Positions 30,564-38,513 of a DNA stretch of 49,273 nucleotides are shown here, in pieces; within the stretch, counting starts at the first letter, position 1; every line of letters starts with the position of its first letter. Made by a program: the position numbers and the translations under genes. The stretch lies in the NCBI GenBank assembly GCA_015056575.1, contig SVGA01000019.1, positions 23,998 through 73,270 of the forward strand, given 5' to 3'. The notes beneath the pieces are model-generated. The model did not search any database, was not told where the DNA came from, and worked only from the letters and a program-made list of their open reading frames with translations. This DNA is from Butyrivibrio sp. Lineage in GTDB: Bacteria; Bacillota; Clostridia; Lachnospirales; Lachnospiraceae.

Positions 30564-32342
30564 ATGACAGAAGAAGCTATCAGAAGTTTAGTATCTGAAT
30601 CTTCAACAACAACTATCTTTGCAATCTGGTTCCTTATCGGAGCCGCGCTGGTGTTCTGGATGCAGGCCGGCTTTGCCATGGTGGAGGCGGGCTTTACAAG
30701 GGCCAAGAACACAGGAAACATCCTTATGAAAAACCTTATGGATTTTTGTATAGGAACCGTAATGTTCATTCTTATCGGCTTTTCCCTTTTGCTTGGGGAA
30801 GACGTTGCAGGATTTATCGGAAAGCCGGGATTTGATATCTTCACATCCTACGCGAATTTCGATTTTTCAAACTTTGTGTTTAACCTGGTATTCTGTGCAA
30901 CCACAGCAACCATCGTATCAGGTGCCATGGCTGAGAGAACAAAGTTCCTTTCCTATTGTATCTATTCAGGTGTGATCTCAGGTCTTATTTATCCCATTGA
31001 GGCACACTGGATCTGGGGCGGCGGCTGGCTCTCGCAGATGGGCTTCCACGATTTTGCAGGTTCCTGTGCGATCCACATGGTAGGTGGTATCTCAGCTCTT
31101 ATCGGTGCAGCACTTCTTGGACCCCGTATCGGTAAGTTTACAAAGGACAAAGACGGAAAGATCACTGAAGTTAACGCATTCCCCGGCAGTAACCTTGCTA
31201 TTGGTGCCCTTGGATGCTTCATTCTCTGGTTTGGATGGTATGGATTCAACGGCGCAGCCGCAACAAGCGGACCTCAGCTGGCATCAATATTTCTTACAAC
31301 AACAGTTGCTCCCGCAGTTGCTACCTGTGTCACCATGGTATTTACCTGGATAAAATACGGTAAGCCTGATGTTTCAATGTCCCTTAACGCTTCTCTTGCA
31401 GGTCTTGTTGCCATCACAGCTCCCTGCGATGTTACGGACTGTTTCGGTGCCATTGTTATCGGCTTTGTGGCAGGACTTTTAGTATGCTTCGGCGTATGGC
31501 TTCTTGATTATAAGCTGAGAGTCGATGACCCTGTAGGTGCCGTTGCGGTTCACATGATGAACGGTATCTGGGGAACAATTGCTGTAGGTCTTTTTGCAAC
31601 ACCCACTGCTCCCGGCAATGAGGAAACAGGTGTTGTAGGTCTTTTCTACGGTGGAGGCTTCCACACCCTTGGAATACAGCTTCTGGGATTTGTATCTGTA
31701 GCAGCATGGACAGCAATTACCATTACCATCGCATTCATGATCATCAAAGCGACCATCGGCCTTAGAGTTACAGAGGAAGAGGAGATCACAGGTCTTGATT
31801 CCACAGAACACGGCCTTACCTCCGCTTATGCAGGCTTCAGTATCATGGATATTTCAAACACTCTTACTGTTGATGTAAACGAGAACACAGATCTTGGAGA
31901 GAGCGAGTTTGAGGCAGCAAGCGAAGCCAAGAAGAATGCCGCTGTTCCTGTGGCAATGGAAGCTCCTCTTGCAGCAGAGTTTGACTCAGGCATGCACAAG
32001 GTTGCCATTGTCTGCAAATTGGCTAAGTTTGATACCTTGAAGAAAGCCCTCAATGAACTTGGTGTAACGGGTATGACAATGAGCCAGGTAATGGGCTGCG
32101 GTGTACAGAAAGGTTCTACCGAGAAATACCGCGGTGCTACCGTAGATTCAACCCTGCTTCCCAAGGTTAAGGTTGAGGTCATCGTATCCAAGATTCCTGT
32201 ACAGAAGGTTATCGATGCCGCCAAGAAGGCTCTTTATACCGGACATATCGGAGACGGAAAGATCTTTGTATATAATGTAAGCCGCGTGGTTAAAGTAAGA
32301 ACCGGCGAAGAAGATGTTGCAGCCCTTCAGGATGTAGAGTAA
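30564..32342 (+). CDS. amtB: Ammonium transporter fused to a C-terminal PII regulatory domain
   Basis: The 592-residue protein has an Amt/Mep channel at residues ~15-405 with about eleven membrane segments (VFWMQAGFAMVEAGFTRAKN, the paired pore His within GAVAVHMMNGIWG). A linker of about 70 residues follows, then a complete PII (GlnB/GlnK) domain at 477-~585. The PII part keeps GVQKGSTEKYRG, LLPKVKVEVIV and TGHIGDGKIFVYNVSRVVKVRTGEED. In the T-loop the tyrosine that is uridylylated in E. coli (GAEY) is replaced (GATV). The channel thus carries its own 2-oxoglutarate/ATP sensor covalently, presumably controlled without uridylylation. Expression sits behind an ANTAR leader. Separate glnK is absent from the window. 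Confidence 0.95.
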   Translation: MTEEAIRSLVSESSTTTIFAIWFLIGAALVFWMQAGFAMVEAGFTRAKNTGNILMKNLMDFCIGTVMFILIGFSLLLGEDVAGFIGKPGFDIFTSYANFDFSNFVFNLVFCATTATIVSGAMAERTKFLSYCIYSGVISGLIYPIEAHWIWGGGWLSQMGFHDFAGSCAIHMVGGISALIGAALLGPRIGKFTKDKDGKITEVNAFPGSNLAIGALGCFILWFGWYGFNGAAATSGPQLASIFLTTTVAPAVATCVTMVFTWIKYGKPDVSMSLNASLAGLVAITAPCDVTDCFGAIVIGFVAGLLVCFGVWLLDYKLRVDDPVGAVAVHMMNGIWGTIAVGLFATPTAPGNEETGVVGLFYGGGFHTLGIQLLGFVSVAAWTAITITIAFMIIKATIGLRVTEEEEITGLDSTEHGLTSAYAGFSIMDISNTLTVDVNENTDLGESEFEAASEAKKNAAVPVAMEAPLAAEFDSGMHKVAIVCKLAKFDTLKKALNELGVTGMTMSQVMGCGVQKGSTEKYRGATVDSTLLPKVKVEVIVSKIPVQKVIDAAKKALYTGHIGDGKIFVYNVSRVVKVRTGEEDVAALQDVE

Positions 32343-32354
32343 AATAGACTCTAA

Positions 32355-32397
32355 GGCAAGGGCGCCCACTGTGCAAGGCACAGTGGGCGATTTTTTT
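32355..32397 (+). terminator. Terminator in the amtB-glnA gap, with a possible weak ANTAR P2 hairpin
   Basis: A perfect 11-bp stem (32364-32374 with 32378-32388) and TTTTTTT (32391-32397) form a strong terminator. Just before it, GGC-AAGGGC-GCC (32355-32366) shows the same A1/G4 hexaloop as the asnB P2 and shares bases with the terminator. A perfect hairpin TAGAGT/ACTCTA overlaps the amtB stop but has a 7-nt loop, so the first ANTAR hairpin is not canonical. Readthrough control of glnA is possible. Confidence 0.65.
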
Positions 32398-32500
32398 AAA
32401 TGCGCACTCGCGTGCAAGGAATATGTTACCAAGGCAACCGCACTCGGCGCATGGATTTCGTAAACGAAATCCTATTCCAGGCACAGTGGGCGATTTTTTA
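32378..32500 (+). repeat. Insertion flanked by a 20-bp direct repeat of the terminator half-stem
   Basis: GCACAGTGGGCGATTTTTT occurs at 32378-32396 and again at 32481-32499. The ~83 bp between holds GCAC/GTGC and GGATTTCG-TAAA-CGAAATCC hairpins within a GGAATA/TATTCC frame. Either the 3' half of the terminator was duplicated or a small palindromic element inserted. The second copy can pair with the same 5' arm, giving an alternative terminator closer to glnA. Confidence 0.6.
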
Positions 32501-32520
32501 ATAGCAGGAGGACTTTACAC

Positions 32521-33858
32521 ATGGGCAAGTACACAAAAGAAGACATTTTCCGCATTGTAGAAGAGGAGGACGTGGCTTTTATAAGGCTTCAGTTCTGCGA
32601 TATTTTCGGTGTTCCGAAGAATATTGCCATAGCTGCAAGTCAGCTGGAGAGCGCACTTAACAATGAGTGCATATTTGACGGCATATCAGTGGAGGGGTTT
32701 GTAAGAAGCGGGGAGAGCGACATGTATCTTTACCCGGATCTTGACAGCTTCGATATCTACCCCTGGCGTCCCCAGTCGGGAAAGGTTGCCCGAATGTACT
32801 GCAATGTCTATACCATGGACAGAAAGCCCTTTGAGGGAGATCCAAGAAATGTCCTTCGAAAAGTCGTAGAAAAGGCTGACAAAATGGGTATCCGCTTCAA
32901 GGTTAATCCCGAGGCGGAGTTCTTCCTGTTTGATTATGATGATGAAGGTCAGCCCACCACCCATACAAAGGAGAGGGGCGGATACTTTGATGTTGCTCCC
33001 GCAGATCAGGGCGAGAATGTCCGCCGTGACATCATCCTGAATCTTGAGGAGATGGGATTTGACATTTCATCCTCTCATCATGAGGCGGCTCCCGCCCAGC
33101 ATGAGATTGACTTTAAGGCTGAGGATGCCCGGCGCACTGCAGATATGATCATGACCTTCAAAATGGCAGTTAAGACCATCGCCAAAAAGCACGGCCTCTA
33201 CGCCACCTTCCTTCCAAAGCCCACGGAGGGTATAAGCGGCTCGGGCATGCACATAAATATCATCGCCACCGACAAGGATGGCCGCAATCTCTTTTCCGCA
33301 GGGGAGAAGGGAGCTCTTTCCGATGAGGCCAGAAGCTTTATTGCGGGTGTTCTTACCCATGTAAAGGGAATGACCCTTGTCACCAATCCCCTTGTTAACT
33401 CCTACAAGAGGCTGGTTCCGGGGTACGATGCTCCGGTGAATATCTCATGGTCATCGGCATCCTCCAACAGAAGTGCCCTCATCCGTATTCCTTCCAACCG
33501 CGGTGACGGCACCAGAATAGAGGTAAGAAACCCCGATGCCACCTGTAATCCCTACCTTGCCATAGCACTTCTATTGGCAGCAGGTCTTGAGGGCATTGAA
33601 AAGAAAATGACGCCTCCCGGGGAGCTTGATGAGAACTTAAATCACGCCACCTACGAGCAGCTTAGGCAAAGCGGCCTTGAGACGCTGCCCATGACTTTAG
33701 GGGAGGCTATCAGAGCCTATGAGGCGGATGATTTTGTAAAAGAAGTACTTGGGGAATCAATCTACGACAAGTTCCTTGATGCAAAGAGGGCTGAGTGGAA
33801 GGACTTTAGGACCTGTGTAACCCAGTGGGAGATCCAAAGGTATCTCAACCTGTTCTGA
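32521..33858 (+). CDS. glnA: Glutamine synthetase type I
   Basis: The 445-residue protein has the length of GSI-alpha enzymes of Firmicutes. It carries NPEAEFFLF, SSHHEAAPAQHEIDF, SGSGMHINI, the RLVPGYDAPV loop and NPDATCNPYLA of the family. It makes glutamine in the cytoplasm. No NLYDLP-type adenylylation segment is seen, as expected for GSI-alpha. AGGAGG lies before the ATG. The next gene, 38 bp downstream, encodes the ANTAR regulator, so enzyme and regulator are probably co-expressed. Confidence 0.96.
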   Translation: MGKYTKEDIFRIVEEEDVAFIRLQFCDIFGVPKNIAIAASQLESALNNECIFDGISVEGFVRSGESDMYLYPDLDSFDIYPWRPQSGKVARMYCNVYTMDRKPFEGDPRNVLRKVVEKADKMGIRFKVNPEAEFFLFDYDDEGQPTTHTKERGGYFDVAPADQGENVRRDIILNLEEMGFDISSSHHEAAPAQHEIDFKAEDARRTADMIMTFKMAVKTIAKKHGLYATFLPKPTEGISGSGMHINIIATDKDGRNLFSAGEKGALSDEARSFIAGVLTHVKGMTLVTNPLVNSYKRLVPGYDAPVNISWSSASSNRSALIRIPSNRGDGTRIEVRNPDATCNPYLAIALLLAAGLEGIEKKMTPPGELDENLNHATYEQLRQSGLETLPMTLGEAIRAYEADDFVKEVLGESIYDKFLDAKRAEWKDFRTCVTQWEIQRYLNLF

Positions 33859-33896
33859 ATCCGGTATTTAGAATCTATGTCATGGGGCGGACGTAA

Positions 33897-34445
33897 GTGA
33901 ACATAATTGTAGCTTTTGCAAAGTCGGAAGATACGCAGAACTTCAAAAGCATATTGAATCGAGGCGGTATTGACGGTGTTGTAACCTGTACATCAGGTGC
34001 ACAGGCCCTGTCCGCCATGGATGATCTTGGAAGCGGAGTCATAATTTGTGGCTACCGCTTAAGTGACATGCTGTATTCGCAGCTTTTGGAGGACCTTCCT
34101 GCGTACTTTAAGATGGTGCTGGTGGCATCGGAGAGCAAAGCCCCCGATGAACCGGAGACGGACAACTTTATTTTCCTTAAATCCCCCATGCAAAAGACAG
34201 ATCTTTTCTCCACCCTGGACCTTATGATGGAAGGTGTAAGGCGTGACAAGAAGAGGGCCAAAGAGCGCCGCATGAACCGTACAGAGGCTGATCGTAAGGT
34301 GCTGGATCAGGCCAAGGCAATACTTATGGAGCGCCATCATATGACGGAGCCCGAGGCTCATAAATATCTCCAGAAATGTGCCATGGACTCCGGCACAGAC
34401 ATGCTGGAAACTGCGGAGATGATCATCTCCCTGACCAATATCTGA
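33897..34445 (+). CDS. ANTAR-domain RNA-binding antiterminator with degenerate receiver domain
   Basis: This 182-residue protein starts at GTG 33897. Residues ~1-115 have the fold pattern of a receiver domain (MNIIVAFAKSED, ICGYRLSDML, FLKSP). The acidic pair and phospho-accepting Asp are missing (CGYRLSD where DxxMPxMDG is expected), while the Lys after strand 5 remains. Residues ~127-180 form an ANTAR domain (DQAKAILMERHHMTEPEAHKYLQKCAMDSG). ANTAR proteins bind paired hexaloop hairpins and prevent termination. The matching RNA sites are at 20185-20268 and 30384-30467. Phosphorylation-independent control, perhaps via PII or glutamine synthetase, is an inference. A strong terminator follows. 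Confidence 0.9.
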   Translation: MNIIVAFAKSEDTQNFKSILNRGGIDGVVTCTSGAQALSAMDDLGSGVIICGYRLSDMLYSQLLEDLPAYFKMVLVASESKAPDEPETDNFIFLKSPMQKTDLFSTLDLMMEGVRRDKKRAKERRMNRTEADRKVLDQAKAILMERHHMTEPEAHKYLQKCAMDSGTDMLETAEMIISLTNI

Positions 34446-34497
34446 GTAAACGGCTGGGTTTTGACGCCCACTGCAGAAAACTCCTTTTAACTTTATA

Positions 34498-34552
34498 TGT
34501 CCGATTTTGGCAACGAAATTCAAACTATGCCAAAATCGGACATTCTTTTTTT
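34498..34552 (+). terminator. Strong Rho-independent terminator closing the nitrogen cluster
   Basis: A perfect 15-bp stem (34498-34512 with 34528-34542) is followed by TTCTTTTTTT. Confidence 0.92.
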
Positions 34553-34637
34553 CTGTGGATTTTCTAAACTATAGTCAGAATAGAAAAGAATGATTCTTCG
34601 AAATAAGGTCGGCATTCCAAGGAGGATGATAAGAAGT

Positions 34638-37082
34638 ATGCAGTACGGACATTTTGATGTAGAGAACAATGAATATGTTATAGACAGAGTGGACCTTCCC
34701 ACTTCCTGGACCAATTATCTTGGTGTGGAGGACATGTGCGCTGTAGTAAACCATACGGCGGGAGGATATCTCTTCTACAAGACACCGGAGTATCACAGGA
34801 TCACCAGGTTCAGGGGAAATGCTGTTCCCATGGACAGACCCGGTGACTATATCTACATAAGAGATAAAGAGGATGGCGACTACTGGAGCATTTCCTGGCA
34901 GCCTGTTGGCAAGAGCCTTGATAAGGCTAAGTACATCTGCCGCCACGGAATGAGCGTTACCACCTACGAGTGCGATTACAAGGGAATCCATGCATCGCAG
35001 AAGATGAGCATTCCCATCGGGGACAATGCCCTTATCTGGGACGTTACCGTAAGGAATGACTCGGATGAGGTGCGGAGCCTTGACGTCTTTTCCTATGCAG
35101 AGTTTTCTTATCATCATATCCAGATAGACAATCAGAACTACCAGATGAGTCTGTACTGCGCAGGTTCGGAATATAAGGACGGGACAATCCTCTATGACCT
35201 TTTCTACGAGGAAGAGGGTTATCAGTACTTCACCGCAAACTTTGAGCCCGACGGCTTTGACTGCCTCAGGGACGTATTCCTTGGAACCTACAACACCGAG
35301 ACCAATCCGGCAGCAGTAATAAAGGGCAGGTGCAGCGGCTCTTTTGAAAAGGGCGGAAACCACTGCGCAGCACTCCAGAAGGGCATTGAGCTTAAACCCG
35401 GGCAGGAGCAGAGGCTTATATTCTTCCTTGGTGAAGGCAGATATGACGAGGCTGATAAGATCAAAGCCAAATACGCCGATCCCGCTGCTCTTGACAGAGC
35501 CTATGAGGAGCTTAGGAGATTCTGGGAAAAGAAACAGCAAAGCTTCAAGGTAACAAGTCCCGATGCCGGTATCGACACCATGATCAATACCTGGACACTT
35601 TACCAGTCCGAGATAAATGTAATGTTCTCAAGATTTGCCTCCTTCATTGAGGTTGGCGGCAGAACAGGCCTTGGCTACAGGGATACGGCTCAGGATTCCA
35701 TGACCGTTATCCCCTCCAATCCCGAGGGCTGCAGAAAGCGCATTGTTGAACTCCTCAGAGCCCTGACCACTTCAGGCTACGGGATCCACCTCTTCGAGCC
35801 CCGCTGGTTTGCACCAAAGGATGAGAAGGAGAATAAGAAAAAGCCATTCAAGTCCCCTACGGTAATCCCGGAGGTTGAGGGCAGGAGCAGAGTTCACGGC
35901 CTTGATGATGCCTGCTCAGACGATGCTCTGTGGCTTGTCCCTTCCATTACCGAGTATGTGAAGGAGACCGGAGACTTCGGATTTCTTGAGGAGAAGTTCG
36001 GCTATGCCGACGGAGGCGAGGGCACTGTCTACGAGCACATGAAGAAGATCGTGGAGTTCTCTCTTCGTGAGGTTGGAAGCCACGGAGTATGCAAGGGCCT
36101 TAGAGCAGACTGGAACGACTGCCTTAATCTTGGGGGCGGCGAGAGTGCTCTTGTTTCCTTCCTGCTTTACAGGGCACTGGATTGCATGAAGGAGATCGCA
36201 GCTTTCCTTTCGGGAAAAGAAAAAGTGCAGGGAGAGGCAGGCAGCTCTTTTGCCAAGGATTTAGAGAGGTTTGAAGCCGGCATGAAGCAGCTTAAGGACA
36301 TCACCGACAATGTTCTGTGGGACGGCGACTGGTTCCTTAGGGGCTTTACAGGAAACGGCCGAAAGATCGGAACCCATGAGAACACTGAGGGCAAGGTGCA
36401 TCTTGAATCCAACGCCTGGGCTGTTTTGTCAGGGGCCGCAGATGAAGAAAAGAGCAGGAAGGCTCTTGATTCCATCAGAGAGAACCTCTTTACCCCCTAC
36501 GGTATCATGCTGAATGCTCCGGTATACACTGTGCCGGATGATGATATAGGCTTTGTTGCCAGGGTTTATCCCGGTCTTAAGGAAAACGGAAGTATCTTTT
36601 CCCATCCCAATCCCTGGGTATGGTCCGCAGAGTGCCGCATGGGTAACGGAGATAGAGCCATGGAGTACTACCACAGTCTGTGTCCCTTCTATCAGAACGA
36701 CAAGATAGAGACCAGGTGGGCAGAGCCCTATTCCTACTGCCAGTTCATTTCCGGCAAGGATCACACCACCTACGGAAGGGCTCATCATCCCTTCATGACA
36801 GGAAGCGGCGGCTGGGCATACTTTGCGGTGACACATTATATCCTGGGTGTAAGACCCGGCTTTGATGAGCTCACAGTGGACCCCTGCATTCCCGGAAGCT
36901 GGGACGGATATACCGTAAGCAGGAGATTCAGAGGAGAAGAGTACGAGATAAGAGTATCAAATCCCGACCACGTTCAGAAGGGAGTTAAGAAGATAGTTCT
37001 GGACGGAGCGGAGGTTGACAGGATCTCTTTTGACCGGAAAGAAACAGGAAAAAGACACATTGTTGAAGTTACCATGGGATAA
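34638..37082 (+). CDS. chbP: N,N'-diacetylchitobiose phosphorylase (GH94)
   Basis: ATG 34638 behind AAGGAGG (34619-34625) starts the family's MQYGHFD terminus, giving 814 residues; earlier in-frame starts lack a ribosome site. The sequence closely follows characterised Vibrio chitobiose phosphorylase as I recall it: DYWSISWQPVGKSLD, EFSYHHIQIDNQNYQMSLY, FASFIEVGGRTGLGYRDTAQD and GLRADWNDCLNLGGGES, whose Asp (residue 491) is the catalytic acid. The enzyme phosphorolyses GlcNAc-beta-1,4-GlcNAc to GlcNAc-1-phosphate and GlcNAc, without a signal peptide, in the cytoplasm. The downstream mutase and NagA support GlcNAc specificity over cellobiose. A small palindrome AAGAAT-G-ATTCTT (34586-34598) lies upstream and could be an operator. 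Confidence 0.9.
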   Translation: MQYGHFDVENNEYVIDRVDLPTSWTNYLGVEDMCAVVNHTAGGYLFYKTPEYHRITRFRGNAVPMDRPGDYIYIRDKEDGDYWSISWQPVGKSLDKAKYICRHGMSVTTYECDYKGIHASQKMSIPIGDNALIWDVTVRNDSDEVRSLDVFSYAEFSYHHIQIDNQNYQMSLYCAGSEYKDGTILYDLFYEEEGYQYFTANFEPDGFDCLRDVFLGTYNTETNPAAVIKGRCSGSFEKGGNHCAALQKGIELKPGQEQRLIFFLGEGRYDEADKIKAKYADPAALDRAYEELRRFWEKKQQSFKVTSPDAGIDTMINTWTLYQSEINVMFSRFASFIEVGGRTGLGYRDTAQDSMTVIPSNPEGCRKRIVELLRALTTSGYGIHLFEPRWFAPKDEKENKKKPFKSPTVIPEVEGRSRVHGLDDACSDDALWLVPSITEYVKETGDFGFLEEKFGYADGGEGTVYEHMKKIVEFSLREVGSHGVCKGLRADWNDCLNLGGGESALVSFLLYRALDCMKEIAAFLSGKEKVQGEAGSSFAKDLERFEAGMKQLKDITDNVLWDGDWFLRGFTGNGRKIGTHENTEGKVHLESNAWAVLSGAADEEKSRKALDSIRENLFTPYGIMLNAPVYTVPDDDIGFVARVYPGLKENGSIFSHPNPWVWSAECRMGNGDRAMEYYHSLCPFYQNDKIETRWAEPYSYCQFISGKDHTTYGRAHHPFMTGSGGWAYFAVTHYILGVRPGFDELTVDPCIPGSWDGYTVSRRFRGEEYEIRVSNPDHVQKGVKKIVLDGAEVDRISFDRKETGKRHIVEVTMG

Positions 37083-37094
37083 GGGGGAGAAGAG

Positions 37095-38510
37095 ATGATC
37101 AAATTCGGAACCGGCGGATGGCGCGCCATAATCGGTGATGAGTTCACCAAGGAAAATGTACAGATCCTGGCTCAGGCCATGGCCTGCAAGATGAAGTCGG
37201 AGGGCGTTGCAGACAAAGGAATCGTCATCGGATATGACAGGCGTTTTCTGTCAAAAGAGGCAATGAAGTGGGCAGGAGAAGTATTTGCGGCAAACGGTAT
37301 CGTGGCAAGCCTTATCAATAAGTCGAGCCCCACACCTCTTGTAATGTTCTATGTTATGAAGCATGAGCTTCCCTATGGCATGATGGTGACCGCAAGCCAT
37401 AATCCCGCCATCTACAACGGTATCAAGCTCTTTACCGCAGGGGGAAGGGACGCTGACGAGAGGCAGACCGCCGAGGTTGAGGAGTACATACTGGATGTGG
37501 CGCTGCCCGTTCCCGCCATGGACTACGACGAAGCTCTTTCAAAGGGCATGATAAAAGAGTTCTATCCCATGAACGAATACATCGACAACATCCTGGCGAG
37601 GGTGGATGTGGAGAAGATAAAGGCAGCAGGCCTTCGCGTTGCCTTAGACCCCATGTACGGCGTAAGCGAGACTGCCATAAAGACAATCCTTCTTACCTCG
37701 AGATGCGAGATGGATACCATCCACTCAAGGCACGATACACTTTTTGGAGGCAAGCTCCCGGCTCCCAACGAGGCAGCCATGGAGCCACTTAGAACCTGCG
37801 TTCTTGACGGAAGATGTGACATCGGTATTGCCACCGACGGAGATGCGGACAGGATCGGTGTTATTGACGACAAGGGAAGATATCTTTCCCCCAATGATAT
37901 ATTGGTGCTTCTTTATTATTACCTGACCAAGTTCAGGCATGAGAGGGGGCCGGTCGTAAGGAATCTTTGCACCACTCATATGCTGGACAGGATAGCCGAG
38001 AGATTCGGTGAGCAGTGCTATGAGGTTCCCGTTGGCTTTAAGCACATTTCCGCCAAGATCACTGAGACCGATGCCCTTATAGGCGGCGAGTCCTCGGGGG
38101 GACTTACGGTTCGCGGACACATCAACGGCAAGGACGGCGTGTATGCTGCAGCTCTTCTGGTTGAGATGCTGGCTGTAACAGGGCGGAAGATCTCAGAGAT
38201 CTACGATGATATCGGAGAGGAGTTCGGAAGGCTCTACATGGCCGAGAAGAACTACTCCTTCAAGGCTTCAAGAAAAGAGGAACTGCTAAAGGTTCTTATT
38301 GAGAACAAGGAGATCCCGGATCTTCCCTTTGACATTCAAAAGACTTCCTATCTCGATGGCTGTAAGGTATACTTTAAAAATGGGGGATGGGTGAGTGCAA
38401 GATTCTCAGGCACGGAACCACTTCTTAGAATTTTCTGTGAAATGCCGGACAGGGATTCGGCAGAAAAAGTATGCGCTATCTACAGAGATTTTCTGGGGCT
38501 GGAAGGATAA
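37095..38510 (+). CDS. Phosphohexomutase (alpha-D-phosphohexomutase family)
   Basis: The 471-residue protein has the four-domain phosphoglucomutase/phosphomannomutase signature. The phosphoserine loop is TASHNP (Ser101), the metal-binding loop DGDADR, the sugar-binding loop GGESSGG and the phosphate-binding loop RFSGTEPLLRI. It lies 12 bp after chbP and four genes before nagA is reached. The likely job is therefore to turn the GlcNAc-1-phosphate released by ChbP into GlcNAc-6-phosphate, although glucose-phosphate activity cannot be excluded from sequence. Confidence 0.88.
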   Translation: MIKFGTGGWRAIIGDEFTKENVQILAQAMACKMKSEGVADKGIVIGYDRRFLSKEAMKWAGEVFAANGIVASLINKSSPTPLVMFYVMKHELPYGMMVTASHNPAIYNGIKLFTAGGRDADERQTAEVEEYILDVALPVPAMDYDEALSKGMIKEFYPMNEYIDNILARVDVEKIKAAGLRVALDPMYGVSETAIKTILLTSRCEMDTIHSRHDTLFGGKLPAPNEAAMEPLRTCVLDGRCDIGIATDGDADRIGVIDDKGRYLSPNDILVLLYYYLTKFRHERGPVVRNLCTTHMLDRIAERFGEQCYEVPVGFKHISAKITETDALIGGESSGGLTVRGHINGKDGVYAAALLVEMLAVTGRKISEIYDDIGEEFGRLYMAEKNYSFKASRKEELLKVLIENKEIPDLPFDIQKTSYLDGCKVYFKNGGWVSARFSGTEPLLRIFCEMPDRDSAEKVCAIYRDFLGLEG

Positions 38511-38513
38511 CAA

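Noticed and set aside
34575..35540. 321-codon open frame on the - strand
   Set aside because: It lies wholly opposite the GH94 gene, lacks a ribosome site and has low-complexity antisense character; the + strand protein matches a known enzyme.
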